This document shows, piece after piece, positions 42,262-52,499 of a DNA stretch of 64,000 nucleotides. The notes beneath the pieces are model-generated. The model saw only the letters and a list, made by a program, of their open reading frames with translations. It was not told the DNA's origin and made no database searches. The stretch's first letter is position 1; each line of letters starts with the position of its first letter. A program made the position numbers and the translations under genes. Source of the DNA: Dactylosporangium sp. AC04546 (GTDB taxonomy: Bacteria > Actinomycetota > Actinomycetes > Mycobacteriales > Micromonosporaceae); NCBI RefSeq assembly GCF_022095675.1, contig NZ_JAHYSG010000039.1, forward strand, positions 1-64,000, given 5' to 3'.

Positions 42262-42924
42262 GTGAGCAGCATTGTCTCGGTCAATCTGGCGGTACCGGAG
42301 CCCAACCCGGCCAAGGGCGTCGGGATCACCGGCATCAACAAACGGCCGGTCGATCACCTGGTCACCGTGCGCGCGCCCGGGCCCAAGACGACCGGGCTGC
42401 ACAGCGGCCTGGTCGGTGACCAGATCTTCGACATCGAGCACCACGGCGGCGACGACCAGGCCGTGTACGCGTACGCACGGGAGGACTACGACTGGTGGCA
42501 GGCGCGGTTGAGCCGCCGGCTGGCCAACGGGCTCTTCGGCGAGAACCTGACGACCGAGGGGGTCGACGTCAACGGCGCGGTCATCGGCGAGCGGTGGCAC
42601 ATCGGTCCGCGGCTGGTCCTGCAGCCGACGTTCGGCCGCATCCCATGCGCGACCTTCCAGCACAAGATGGGCGAGCCGCGCTGGGTGAAGACCTTCACCC
42701 GGTCCAACCGCCCGGGCGCCTACCTGCGCGTGCTGGAGCCGGGCCAGGTGTGGGCCGGCGACCCGGTGACCGTGGAGGAGCGCCCGGCGCACGGTGTGAC
42801 GATCGCGCAGGCGTTCCGGGCGTACACGACCGAGCCGGAGCTGCTGCCCGGCCTGGTCGCGACCGACGGGCTGCCCGACGACCTGCGCGAGACCCTCGCG
42901 GAGCGACTGCCCCGGCGGCGGTAG
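42262..42924 (+). CDS. MOSC-domain protein (YiiM-like)
   Basis: 220 aa. The MOSC beta-barrel shows EHHGGDDQAVYAYAREDYDW, NGLFGENLTTEGVDVNGAVI and the conserved Cys in FGRIPCATFQHKMGEP. MOSC proteins bind molybdenum cofactor sulfur; YiiM-type members reduce N-hydroxylated compounds. GTG at 42262, 43 bp after the acetyltransferase stop. Confidence 0.88.
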   Translation: MSSIVSVNLAVPEPNPAKGVGITGINKRPVDHLVTVRAPGPKTTGLHSGLVGDQIFDIEHHGGDDQAVYAYAREDYDWWQARLSRRLANGLFGENLTTEGVDVNGAVIGERWHIGPRLVLQPTFGRIPCATFQHKMGEPRWVKTFTRSNRPGAYLRVLEPGQVWAGDPVTVEERPAHGVTIAQAFRAYTTEPELLPGLVATDGLPDDLRETLAERLPRRR

Positions 42925-42964
42925 CGATCCGGGGCCGGGGCAGCGATCCGGTGGCGGTAGCCGA

Positions 42965-44842
42965 TCAGCGGGAGGACGCCGCCATGCCGTGGCGCAGCAC
43001 CGGCTCGACCCAGCCCGAGCCATGGTCCAGCTGGTAGTCGAGGTTCATCGCGGCGCTGATGAGGGCGAGGTGGCTGAACGCCTGCGGGAAGTTGCCGACC
43101 TGCTCGCCGGTCGGTGCGATCTCCTCGGCGTACAGGCCCAGGTTGTTGCTGTACGTCAGCATCTTCTCGAACGTCAGCCGGGCATCCTCGAGGCGTCCCG
43201 CGCGGGCGAGCGCGTCGACGTACCAGAAGGTGCACATCGTGAACGTGCCCTCGGATCCGCGCAGCCCGTCCGGGGACGCGGCCGGGTCGTAGCGGTACAG
43301 CAGGCTGTCGGCGACGAGCTCCTCGTCCATGGCGCGCAGCGTCGTGTGCCACAGCGGGTCGGTGGGCGCGACGAAGCCGACCAGGGGCATGTACAGCAGC
43401 GAGGCGTCCAGCACGTCGGTGTCGTAGTGCTGGACGAACGCCTCCCGCTTGGGGTGGAAGGCGCGCTGCATGACCTGCCGGTAGATCATGTCGCGCATGG
43501 TGGTCCAGCGAGCGATGTTGGCCGGCCGGGCCCGTCGCTGGGCCAGCTGGATCGCCCGGTCGAAGGCGACCCAGGACATGACCCGCCCGTAGGTGAAGTC
43601 CTGCCGGCCGCCACGGGTCTCCCAGATGCCGTCGTCGGGCTGGTCCCAGTGTTCACACAGCCAGTCGACCACGTGTGCGACGTGCTGCCACGCCGCGTGC
43701 GATATCGGCAGTTCGTGCGCGTCGGCCAGGCGCAGCGAGTCCAGGGCCTCGCCGTAGATGTCGAGCTGGAACTGGGTCGCGGCGCCGTTGCCGATCCGCA
43801 CCGGGTAGGACTGCCGGTATCCCTCGAGGTGGTCGAGGACCTCCTCGTCGAGGTCGGGGGAGCCGTCGACCCGGTACATGATCTGCAAGGGGGAGGAGCG
43901 TTCGCTCGCGTACTGCACCCGGTCGTTGAGCCAGCTCAGGAACGCCTGTGCCTCGGCGGTGAAGCCGAGGCCGAGCAGGGCGTAGACGGAGAACGAGGCG
44001 TCGCGGATCCACGTGTAGCGGTAGTCCCAGTTCCGCTCGCCGCCGATCTGCTCGGGAAGCCCGGCGGTCGGCGCCGCGACCAGCGCCCCGGTCGGCGCGT
44101 ACGTCATGAGCTTGAGCGTCATCGCGGAGCGCTCGACCATCTCGCGCCACCGTCCCTGGTACCGGGAGCGGCCGATCCAGCCGCGCCAGAAGTCGCGGGT
44201 CTGCTGGAACATGTGCAGGACCTCGTCGGCGGAGATCGCCCGGGGCGGTCCTTCCGGCTGGGTCTCCAGGATCATGCCGCCGACGTCGCCGGTGGACAGC
44301 GTGGCCGTGAAGAGCACGTCGTTGCCGTCGCGCCGGACGTCCCCCGGCCGGATGAGTACTCCGTGGTGGCGCACGGCGTTGACGTTCATCGCGAAGCCGG
44401 GAGCCCGGAACACGGCGCCGTCGGCGGTGACCTCGACCTCGTGCTCGTCCCGCGCGTAGTTGAACCGTGGCCGGCACTCGCCCCGGAAGCGCATCTGGCC
44501 GCGGACCATCCGCACCATCCGGACGATGCGGTGGACGTCGGTGGGGGTGTCGCCGGCGACCGGCATGAAGTCGATCAGCTCGCCCACGCCGTCGGCGCTG
44601 AGGAACCTCGTGATCAGGATGGGTGTACCGGGGAGATAGAGCTGCTTGCTCACGAACTGAACACCGTCCGGGACGAGCTGCAGGAGGCCGCCCTTCTGGC
44701 GGTCGAGCAGCGCGGCGAAGATGCTCGGAGCGTCGAAGCGCGGCGCGCAGAACCAGTCGATGGTGCCGTCGTCGGTCACCAGGGCCGCGGTCTGCAGGTC
44801 ACCGATGAGGCCATGCTGCTCGATGGCCGGGTATGCGTCCAC
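42965..44842 (-). CDS. Glycoside hydrolase family 15 (trehalase/glucoamylase-like)
   Basis: 625 aa. It has an N-terminal beta-sandwich followed by an (alpha/alpha)6 barrel. The protein starts AIEQHGLIGDLQTAALVTDD; RNWDYRYTWIRDASFSVYAL marks the barrel. The general acid and base candidates are E408 (GIWETRGGRQDF) and E531 (GSEGTFTMCTFWYVDAL), as in mycobacterial GH15 trehalases. No signal peptide, so it is cytosolic and likely acts on trehalose or maltodextrins. It is 13 bp from the preceding small membrane-protein gene and probably in its operon. Confidence 0.9.
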   Translation of the reverse strand: MDAYPAIEQHGLIGDLQTAALVTDDGTIDWFCAPRFDAPSIFAALLDRQKGGLLQLVPDGVQFVSKQLYLPGTPILITRFLSADGVGELIDFMPVAGDTPTDVHRIVRMVRMVRGQMRFRGECRPRFNYARDEHEVEVTADGAVFRAPGFAMNVNAVRHHGVLIRPGDVRRDGNDVLFTATLSTGDVGGMILETQPEGPPRAISADEVLHMFQQTRDFWRGWIGRSRYQGRWREMVERSAMTLKLMTYAPTGALVAAPTAGLPEQIGGERNWDYRYTWIRDASFSVYALLGLGFTAEAQAFLSWLNDRVQYASERSSPLQIMYRVDGSPDLDEEVLDHLEGYRQSYPVRIGNGAATQFQLDIYGEALDSLRLADAHELPISHAAWQHVAHVVDWLCEHWDQPDDGIWETRGGRQDFTYGRVMSWVAFDRAIQLAQRRARPANIARWTTMRDMIYRQVMQRAFHPKREAFVQHYDTDVLDASLLYMPLVGFVAPTDPLWHTTLRAMDEELVADSLLYRYDPAASPDGLRGSEGTFTMCTFWYVDALARAGRLEDARLTFEKMLTYSNNLGLYAEEIAPTGEQVGNFPQAFSHLALISAAMNLDYQLDHGSGWVEPVLRHGMAASSR

Positions 44843-44855
44843 TGCAGCCTCCTGG

Positions 44856-45242
44856 CTAGCTGAGGATCTTGGTCTTGCCCCGTTCGAACTCGGCGTCGGT
44901 GAGGACGCCGTGGTCGTGGAGCTCGGCGAGCTTGGTCAGCTCCTGGGCGGTGCCACCGCCGGCCGCCGTGTCCCTGACGAAGGCGCGGAACTGCTCCTCG
45001 CGCGCCTGCACCTCGCCGGCCCTGCGCACGAACATGCGGTCGCCGCGGGCGATCAGGTAGACGAGCACGCCCACGAACGGCAGGACGATGGTGAGCAGCG
45101 TCCAGCCCGCCTTCGCCCACCCACCGAGGTCACGGCTGCGGAAGACGTCGACGAGCACGGTGATGACGAGGAAGATCCAGAGGAACCACACGAAGTACCA
45201 CAGCATGGTCAGGAGCACGTCCAACAGAGAGTACGAAGACAT
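44856..45242 (-). CDS. Small membrane protein: PLDc_N plus SHOCT
   Basis: 128 aa. Two transmembrane segments in a phospholipase-D-nuclease-N-terminal-like module (LVDVFRSRDLGGWAKAGWTL). After a charged linker, a SHOCT motif closes the protein: ELTKLAELHDHGVLTDAEFE. Common in actinobacteria, with membrane-anchored scaffolding suspected. It leads the operon with the GH15 gene. Confidence 0.82.
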   Translation of the reverse strand: MSSYSLLDVLLTMLWYFVWFLWIFLVITVLVDVFRSRDLGGWAKAGWTLLTIVLPFVGVLVYLIARGDRMFVRRAGEVQAREEQFRAFVRDTAAGGGTAQELTKLAELHDHGVLTDAEFERGKTKILS

Positions 45243-45443
45243 CTGTCCTCCTCCACGCCTGCCGTCCGGCGTCCGGGCGGACGGCGCCGCCTAGCTGTAA
45301 CGCTCATCACTGCGCCGTCGAACCGCCTCGCCCGAATGGGATGAGCGTCGGCCGCATCGCCCCCACCCGGACCGGGTGAGGGCGCCTCGCCCGGCCGGGA
45401 GCAGCGTCGGAGTCGAAGGTGGCGGCTGCATCGGGGGTGGGCG

Positions 45444-46070
45444 ATGACCGCGGTTCCGGGCCATCACGGCGAGCCGCACAGCGCGACCGCTCGTCCGGCG
45501 CGCGCGACGGCTCCGCACGGTACGGGCGTGCCGGCCTGGCAGATGCTCACACTCGGACTGATCACAGTGGTGTTCGGTATCGCGGTGCTCGTGTGGCCGG
45601 CCGCCACCCTGCGGCTGCTCGGCCTGCTGGCCGGGATCTGGCTGATCGCCACCGGACTCCTGCAGATCGTCCGCGCGTTCCGGCGTGAGCACGGCGCGCA
45701 CGGCATGAGCGACAAGCTGCTGTCCGGTGCGCTGGGCATCGTGCTCGTCCTCGGCGGCGCCGCATGCATCCGCAACCTGGCCACGGGAGCCCTCGCCCTG
45801 GCGGTGGTCCTCGGCGTGGCCTGGATGCTCAGCGGCCTGGCCGAGATCCTGTTCGGCCTGTTCGCCAAGGGGAGCACCCGGGCGTGGCTGCTCGTGCTCG
45901 GCGCGGCCTCCGTCGCCGTCGGCGTGCTCTTCGTCGTCTGGCCGGACATCTCGCCCCGTACCGTCGTGCTGCTCACCGGGATCACCGCGCTCATCCTCGG
46001 TACCGGCGAGGTCAGCTTCGCGCTGCAGCAGCGCCACCGGCCCACGCAGAGCGGCCTCGGCAGCGCGTGA
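45444..46070 (+). CDS. HdeD/DUF308-family membrane protein
   Basis: 208 aa with about six transmembrane helices arranged as DUF308 repeats: GIAVLVWPAATLRLLGLLAG, GAACIRNLATGALALAVVLG and VGVLFVVWPDISPRTVVLLT. In enteric bacteria HdeD contributes to acid resistance; here the role is unknown. Its TGA overlaps the lipid kinase GTG. Confidence 0.82.
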   Translation: MTAVPGHHGEPHSATARPARATAPHGTGVPAWQMLTLGLITVVFGIAVLVWPAATLRLLGLLAGIWLIATGLLQIVRAFRREHGAHGMSDKLLSGALGIVLVLGGAACIRNLATGALALAVVLGVAWMLSGLAEILFGLFAKGSTRAWLLVLGAASVAVGVLFVVWPDISPRTVVLLTGITALILGTGEVSFALQQRHRPTQSGLGSA

Positions 46071-47395
46071 GCGGTGCGGCGCCGCAGCGCGCACCGGACG
46101 GCGACGGTGCCTCGCGGTGGCTCGCGCGGTCGGCGCTCGCGGCGGCCGTGGCCGCGGCCGGGCTGCTCGTGGGGGTCGCCGGGATCCGCAGCGTCGGACT
46201 GCTCGCGCTGGGTGCCGCCGGTGCGGTGGTCAGCTTCGCCGGCCTGTGGTGGGTGCTCGCGTACCGTGGGCTCCGGCGGCTGGTCGCGGGCGTGGTCACG
46301 GTCGCGGCGCCGGTGACGGTGGTGGTGCTGTACGCCCGGGCCGGGCTGCTGTTGCTCGTGCTGGCCTGTGGCGGGCTGTGGGCCCTGGCGCTGGCGGCGG
46401 GCGGGGCCGCGCTGAGCCGGACGGGTGCGGCCGAGCACGTCATCGGTGACCTCCCGCCGCGGCGCAGGCCGTTCGTCATCATGAACCCTCGGTCCGGCGG
46501 TGGGAAGGTGGAACGGTTCGACCTGGTGCGCAAGGCCCGCGCGCTCGGGGCCGAGGTGGTGGTGCTGGACGGGCCGGGCACCGCTGACGTCGCCGCGCTG
46601 GCCCGGCAGGCCGTCCGCGCCGGCGCGGACCTGCTCGGCGTGGCCGGCGGTGACGGCACGCAGGCGAAGGTGGCCGAGGTCGCGGTAGAGAGCGGGCTGC
46701 CGTTCCTGGTGGTCGCCGCCGGCACCCGCAACCACTTCGCCAAGGACCTCGGGCTCGACCGCACCGACCCGGCGAGGTGCCTGGACGCGCTCGCCGACGG
46801 CGTCGAGGTCCGGGTCGACGTCGGCTGGGTCGGCGACCGGATGTTCGTCAACAACGCCTCGTTCGGCGCCTACGCCGGGGTGGTGCAGAGTCCGGCGTAC
46901 CGCGCGGACAAGGCCGCCACGGCGCTGGACCTGCTGCCGGACCTGCTGACCGCCCAGCACGCGCACCTGCGCCTGAGTGCCGGGCCGACGCTCGTGGCCG
47001 GGTCGCAGGCGATCCTGGTCAGCAACAACCCGTACGCGGTCGGCGACGTCGCCGGACTGGGCCGGCGCGAGCGGCTCGACGGCGGTGTGCTCGGTGTGCT
47101 CGCGGTGAGCGTCAACAGCGCCGCCGACGCGGCCCGGCTGGTGCGCGGCGGCCGGTCGCGATCGCTCACCCGGGTCACGGCCGGCGAGGTCGTCGTCGAC
47201 GCGGACGCGCCGTCGGTGCCGGTCGGCATCGACGGTGAGGCGGCCCGGGTGGCCACGCCGGTCCGGTGCCGGATCCAGCCCGGCGCGCTGCGGGTCTGGG
47301 TGCCGCGGAGCAGGCCGGCCCGCCGGCCGTGGCACCCGGTCGAGTGGCGCCGGCTGTACCGCCTCGCGTTCACGACCGGCCGGACCCGGCCGTGA
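46067..47395 (+). CDS. Diacylglycerol/lipid kinase family protein with N-terminal membrane domain
   Basis: 442 aa. Four hydrophobic segments (about 18-120) precede a DAGK catalytic domain: FVIMNPRSGGGKVERFDL, then GVAGGDGTQAKVAE (nucleotide-binding GGDGT) and VVAAGTRNHFAKDLGL. It phosphorylates a lipid or sphingoid-like substrate at the membrane. GTG start overlapping the DUF308 stop. The fused membrane domain is unusual relative to soluble YegS/DgkB enzymes. Confidence 0.88.
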   Translation: MSGAAPQRAPDGDGASRWLARSALAAAVAAAGLLVGVAGIRSVGLLALGAAGAVVSFAGLWWVLAYRGLRRLVAGVVTVAAPVTVVVLYARAGLLLLVLACGGLWALALAAGGAALSRTGAAEHVIGDLPPRRRPFVIMNPRSGGGKVERFDLVRKARALGAEVVVLDGPGTADVAALARQAVRAGADLLGVAGGDGTQAKVAEVAVESGLPFLVVAAGTRNHFAKDLGLDRTDPARCLDALADGVEVRVDVGWVGDRMFVNNASFGAYAGVVQSPAYRADKAATALDLLPDLLTAQHAHLRLSAGPTLVAGSQAILVSNNPYAVGDVAGLGRRERLDGGVLGVLAVSVNSAADAARLVRGGRSRSLTRVTAGEVVVDADAPSVPVGIDGEAARVATPVRCRIQPGALRVWVPRSRPARRPWHPVEWRRLYRLAFTTGRTRP

Positions 47396-47445
47396 CCACC
47401 GGCTCGGCGGCAGTGCCGTGCGTCGCCGGTCGGGTCCGGTCGTGA
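47392..47445 (+). CDS. Possible 17-codon coupling mini-ORF
   Basis: GTG at 47392 overlaps the kinase TGA (GTGA). It is followed by 16 further codons and a TGA at 47443-47445 that itself overlaps the phosphoesterase GTG at 47442. Both junctions lie in a 48-bp imperfect tandem duplication. The encoded peptide (VTTGSAAVP...) copies the phosphoesterase N terminus (VNTGSAAVP...). It probably serves only to carry ribosomes from one gene to the next. Confidence 0.35.
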   Translation: MTTGSAAVPCVAGRVRS

Positions 47446-48224
47446 ATACCGGCTCGGCGGCGGTGCCGTTCGTCATCGCGCACGTGTCCGACCTGCACTT
47501 CGGCGAGCACGATCCGGCCGCGGTCGACGGGCTGGTCGACGACGTGGCGGCGGTCGCGCCGGGGCTGGTCGTGGTCACCGGCGACTGCACGATGCGCGCC
47601 CGCGACGGCCAGTTCGCCCAAGCCCGCGCCCTGCTCGACCGCCTTCCGGCGCCCCGGCTCGTGGTGACCGGCAACCACGACATCCCGCTGTTCAGGCCCG
47701 GCCGCCGCCTGCTCGCGCCGTACGCCGGCTACCGGGCCTGGATCGACCCGGACCTCGACCCGCGGCTGGACCTGCCGCCCGTCCGGGCACTCGGCCTGCA
47801 GTCGATGCCGCGCTGGCGCTGGAAGGCCGGCCGGGTGACCCGCCGCCAGTCGGCCCTGGTCGCCGGCTACCTCGGCGCGGCGCCGGCGGACGCGATCCGG
47901 CTGCTGGCGTTGCACCACCCGCCGTCGGCGGGCGGCCCGGCCCGGATCGCCGGCCGCACGCCGCTGCTGCGGGCGCTCGCCGCCGCGCACGTCGACCTCG
48001 TCCTGGCCGGCCACACCCACGTGCCGGCCAGCCACCGCCTCGGCCCGGCCACCGGTCACGGACCGCTCGAGGTGGTGGCGGGCACGGCCACGAGCCGGCG
48101 GCTGCGCGGCGTGCCGCGCTCGTGGAACGTCATCCGCGTCGACACCGGACACGTTCACGTCGAACAGCGGTACGAGGTCGGCGGTGTGTGGCGTTCCGGC
48201 CGCACCGTCAGCCACGAGCGCTGA
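47442..48224 (+). CDS. Metallophosphoesterase
   Basis: 260 aa calcineurin-like phosphoesterase. The metal-binding blocks are VSDLHFGEHD, VTGDCT, TGNHDIPLF, ALHHPPSAG and LAGHTHVP. The fold covers phosphodiesterases (cyclic nucleotide, UDP-lipid) and phosphatases. Being coupled to a lipid kinase gene suggests a role in phospholipid or polyprenyl-phosphate turnover, which is inference. The start is GTG at 47442, within a duplicated junction. Confidence 0.88.
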   Translation: MNTGSAAVPFVIAHVSDLHFGEHDPAAVDGLVDDVAAVAPGLVVVTGDCTMRARDGQFAQARALLDRLPAPRLVVTGNHDIPLFRPGRRLLAPYAGYRAWIDPDLDPRLDLPPVRALGLQSMPRWRWKAGRVTRRQSALVAGYLGAAPADAIRLLALHHPPSAGGPARIAGRTPLLRALAAAHVDLVLAGHTHVPASHRLGPATGHGPLEVVAGTATSRRLRGVPRSWNVIRVDTGHVHVEQRYEVGGVWRSGRTVSHER

Positions 48225-48288
48225 CCGGCCCCACGGGCAGCACGCAGGCCTCCGGTTCGGTCCGGGTGGGGGCGCATACGATCACGTG

Positions 48289-49167
48289 GTGCGCATCGGT
48301 GTCCTGCTGCTCCCGGCCGACCCATGGCCGCGGACGGTCGAACGGGCGAGGCATCTGGAGGCGATCGGTTACGAGCACCTGTGGACGTACGACCATCTTT
48401 CCTGGCGCCGCTACCGCGACCGGCCGTGGCACGCGGCGATCCCCTGGCTGACCGGGATCGCCGGAGTGACCAGCCGGGTGCGGCTCGGCACGATGGTCAC
48501 CTCGCCGAACTTCCGCCACCCGGTCAACCTGGCCAAGGAGGCGATGACGCTCGACCACGTCAGCGACGGCCGCCTCACGCTCGGGATCGGCGGCGGCGGC
48601 ACCGGCTTCGACGCCACGGTCCTCGGCGCCGCGCCGCTCACGCCGGGGCAGCGCACCGCCCGGTTCACCGAGTTCGTCGAGGTGCTCGACGGCCTGCTGC
48701 GCGCACCGGCCTACAGCCACCGCGGCGCGCACTACACCGTCGACGAGGCCCGGATGATCCCGGGCTGCGTCCAGCGGCCACGGCTGCCGCTCGCGATCGC
48801 CGCCGCCGGCCCGCGGGCGCTCGCCCTCACGGCCCGCCTCGGCGACGCGTGGATCACCTACGGCGACCCGGCGGCGAGCGACCAGTCCGCCGCCGCGACC
48901 GAGCGCGCGGTGCGCACCCAGGCGGCGATCCTCGACGAGCGCTGCGCCGAGCTGGGCCGTGACCCGGCGTCGCTGGAGCGCATCTACCTCATCGGCAACA
49001 CCGACGAGCGCCCCCTCGCCAGCCTGGCCGCGTTCGAGGACTTCGCCGGCCGGTACGAACGCCTGGGCTTCACCGACATCGTCTTCCACGACCCGCGCCC
49101 CGACGACCCGGTCTTCACCGACGACCCGGCCGTCGTCGACGCGATCGCCGACCGATTCGCGCGCTGA
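48289..49167 (+). CDS. LLM-class F420-dependent oxidoreductase (outside the island)
   Basis: 292 aa TIM-barrel LLM protein: VRIGVLLLPADPWPRTVERA, YEHLWTYDHLSWRRYRDRPW, RVRLGTMVTSPNFRHPVNLA and GRLTLGIGGGGTGFD. The TSPNFRHP loop is typical of F420-binding members. It has no shared operator with the catabolic island. GTG start at 48289; a GTG three bases earlier is also possible. Confidence 0.85.
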   Translation: MRIGVLLLPADPWPRTVERARHLEAIGYEHLWTYDHLSWRRYRDRPWHAAIPWLTGIAGVTSRVRLGTMVTSPNFRHPVNLAKEAMTLDHVSDGRLTLGIGGGGTGFDATVLGAAPLTPGQRTARFTEFVEVLDGLLRAPAYSHRGAHYTVDEARMIPGCVQRPRLPLAIAAAGPRALALTARLGDAWITYGDPAASDQSAAATERAVRTQAAILDERCAELGRDPASLERIYLIGNTDERPLASLAAFEDFAGRYERLGFTDIVFHDPRPDDPVFTDDPAVVDAIADRFAR

Positions 49168-49197
49168 TCGGCGACGCCGCCGCGGGTTCACGCGGCT

Positions 49198-49227
49198 GGT
49201 CCCGGACCTCGGGTGAGGTCCGGGACC
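49198..49227. terminator. Bidirectional terminator hairpin
   Basis: Perfect 13-bp stem GGTCCCGGACCTC / GAGGTCCGGGACC with a GGGT loop, centred between the LLM stop at 49167 and the convergent membrane-protein stop at 49252. No strong U-run, as is usual in high-GC actinobacteria. Confidence 0.75.
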
Positions 49228-49251
49228 GGGTCGCCGGGGTCGGGGTCGGGG

Positions 49252-49890
49252 TCAGGCGTTGATGAGTTCCTTCGCTGCCGGTTCGGGGACGGCGAACCCT
49301 GCGGTGGCGGGGGTGCGGATCGCGTGGATGAGGCCGGCGGCGCCGAGGAGGAAGAGCAGGCCGGCGGCGAGGTAGGCGACGAGTGCGGCCTGGCCGGCCT
49401 TGGCGCCGAACTCGCTGAAGCCGTAGGAGGTGAGCAGCATGCCGCGCAGGCTTTCGCCCTTGAAGACGGTCTCGCGCTGGGCGTTGACGTCGGTGAGCTG
49501 CTTTTGCAGGTCAGCCAGGGCGGGGTCGTCCTTGGGCAGGGCGGCGATCTTCGCCTTCAGTTCGGTCTGCACGTCACCGAGCTGCGAGTAGGTTTTGCCG
49601 CCGGCGATGGTCTGCAGGTGCAGGCCGATGAACTGGTTGGCGTAGCACTCGGCCTGCTTGCCGGTGGTGAGTTGCTGGCCGGCGTTCTGGACGAGGCAGG
49701 CGGACTTGCGTTCTTCGGCGGTGAGGGTGTCGGCGGTCTTGAAGGTGATCTGCTGCTGGCTGAGCTGGGTTTTGACGTAGTCGTTGGCGAAGTTGGCGTT
49801 GCTGGTCAGGACGAGGCCGGCGACCAGCAGCAGCCCGGCCAGGACGACGAGGCCGAAACCGACGATGAGGTCGAGCGTCTTGCGCTTCAT
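49252..49890 (-). CDS. Two-pass membrane protein, unknown function
   Basis: 212 aa with an N-terminal helix (LIVGFGLVVLAGLLLVAGLV), a 125-residue extracytoplasmic loop and a C-terminal helix (LVAYLAAGLLFLLGAAGLIH). The loop holds two Cys (SACLVQ, AECYANQF) and a charged coiled-coil-like stretch (ELKAKIAALPKDDPALADLQ). I do not know a function for it. It is followed downstream by the 13-bp terminator stem. Confidence 0.75.
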   Translation of the reverse strand: MKRKTLDLIVGFGLVVLAGLLLVAGLVLTSNANFANDYVKTQLSQQQITFKTADTLTAEERKSACLVQNAGQQLTTGKQAECYANQFIGLHLQTIAGGKTYSQLGDVQTELKAKIAALPKDDPALADLQKQLTDVNAQRETVFKGESLRGMLLTSYGFSEFGAKAGQAALVAYLAAGLLFLLGAAGLIHAIRTPATAGFAVPEPAAKELINA

Positions 49891-50053
49891 GGGTGCCCTC
49901 CGGGGCTCTGACGGGCTGTGTGGATCGCCGTTTGTTCGGTGACCACAGCGTCTCGCGGAGGGCTGGCCGGCAGGCAGGGCACAACCACCCGACTCGATCG
50001 GGACCTCGGACCCGGACCTGCCGGGACCTCCGGCACCTGCCGGGCACGACGGC

Positions 50054-50086
50054 GGGCCGGGTCCGGTGGGATGCCGGACCCGGCCC
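50054..50086 (-). terminator. Terminator hairpin downstream of the xylanase gene
   Basis: Perfect 13-bp stem GGGCCGGGTCCGG / CCGGACCCGGCCC with a seven-base loop, starting 12 bp past the xylanase stop on the minus strand. Confidence 0.7.
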
Positions 50087-50097
50087 GATCGGGTCGG

Positions 50098-51647
<1,550 letters not shown>

Positions 51648-52478
51648 GTGCTGAGACAGGTCGCGGACGGGGTGTTGGTCCACGAGAGCGAGTTCTGCCA
51701 GAGCAACGCCGTGGTCGTGCGGGGCGGGGGCGGTGTGTTGCTCATCGACGCCGGGGTACTCGGCGACGAGATGGCCTGCCTCGCCGACGACCTTCGCGAG
51801 CTGGGCCAGACCGTGGTGGTGGGGTTCTCCACGCATCCGCACTGGGATCACCTGCTCTGGCACCCTTGGCTCGGCGAGGCGCCGCGCTACGGCACGTCCC
51901 GCTGCGCGGACACCGTCCGGGCCCGGCTGTCGGACGCGGGTGCGAAGGCCCGCGTCGCCGGGCTGATACCGCCGGACATCGTCGAGCGGGTACCGCTGGA
52001 CCTGCTCGGCCGCATCACCGCGCTGCCCGCGGGCACGGCGCGGATTCCCTGGGACGGCCCGCAGGTCCGCGTCGTCGAGCATCAAGCGCATGCCCCGGGC
52101 CATGCGGCGCTGTTGATCGAGGACCGCGGGGTGCTCGTTGCCGGCGACATGCTCTCCGACGTCCTGATGCCGATGCTCGACCTGAACGCCGCCGACCCGA
52201 TCGGGGACCACCTCGCCGCGCTGGGCCTGCTCGAGGGCGTGGCGGGCGACGTCGATGTCCTCATCCCCGGCCATGGGTCCGTCGGCGGAGCTGATCAGGT
52301 ATCCGCGCGGATCGACCAGGATCGGGCGTACGTGCACGCCGTGCGCGACGCCCGTGTTCCCGGCGATCCGCGGATCGGCCCGTCGGCCAAGGACGGCTGG
52401 GACTGGGTGGCCGGCGTGCACGAACAGCAACTCCAGCGCCTCGCCCAGCGCAGCGAGCGCGACGGGACACCCCGCTAG
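51648..52478 (+). CDS. MBL-fold metallo-hydrolase
   Basis: 276 aa metallo-beta-lactamase fold: STHPHWDHLLW (HxHxDH), QAHAPGHAALLI, LVAGDMLSD and LIPGHGSVGG complete the metal ligands. A short N-terminal strand pair starts at VLRQVADGVLVHESEF. The GTG at 51648 follows AGGAGG at seven bases, better than any of the upstream in-frame ATGs. Substrate unknown; lactonase or other hydrolase. Confidence 0.82.
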   Translation: MLRQVADGVLVHESEFCQSNAVVVRGGGGVLLIDAGVLGDEMACLADDLRELGQTVVVGFSTHPHWDHLLWHPWLGEAPRYGTSRCADTVRARLSDAGAKARVAGLIPPDIVERVPLDLLGRITALPAGTARIPWDGPQVRVVEHQAHAPGHAALLIEDRGVLVAGDMLSDVLMPMLDLNAADPIGDHLAALGLLEGVAGDVDVLIPGHGSVGGADQVSARIDQDRAYVHAVRDARVPGDPRIGPSAKDGWDWVAGVHEQQLQRLAQRSERDGTPR

Positions 52479-52499
52479 CGACCGGAGCCCGCGAGCAGG

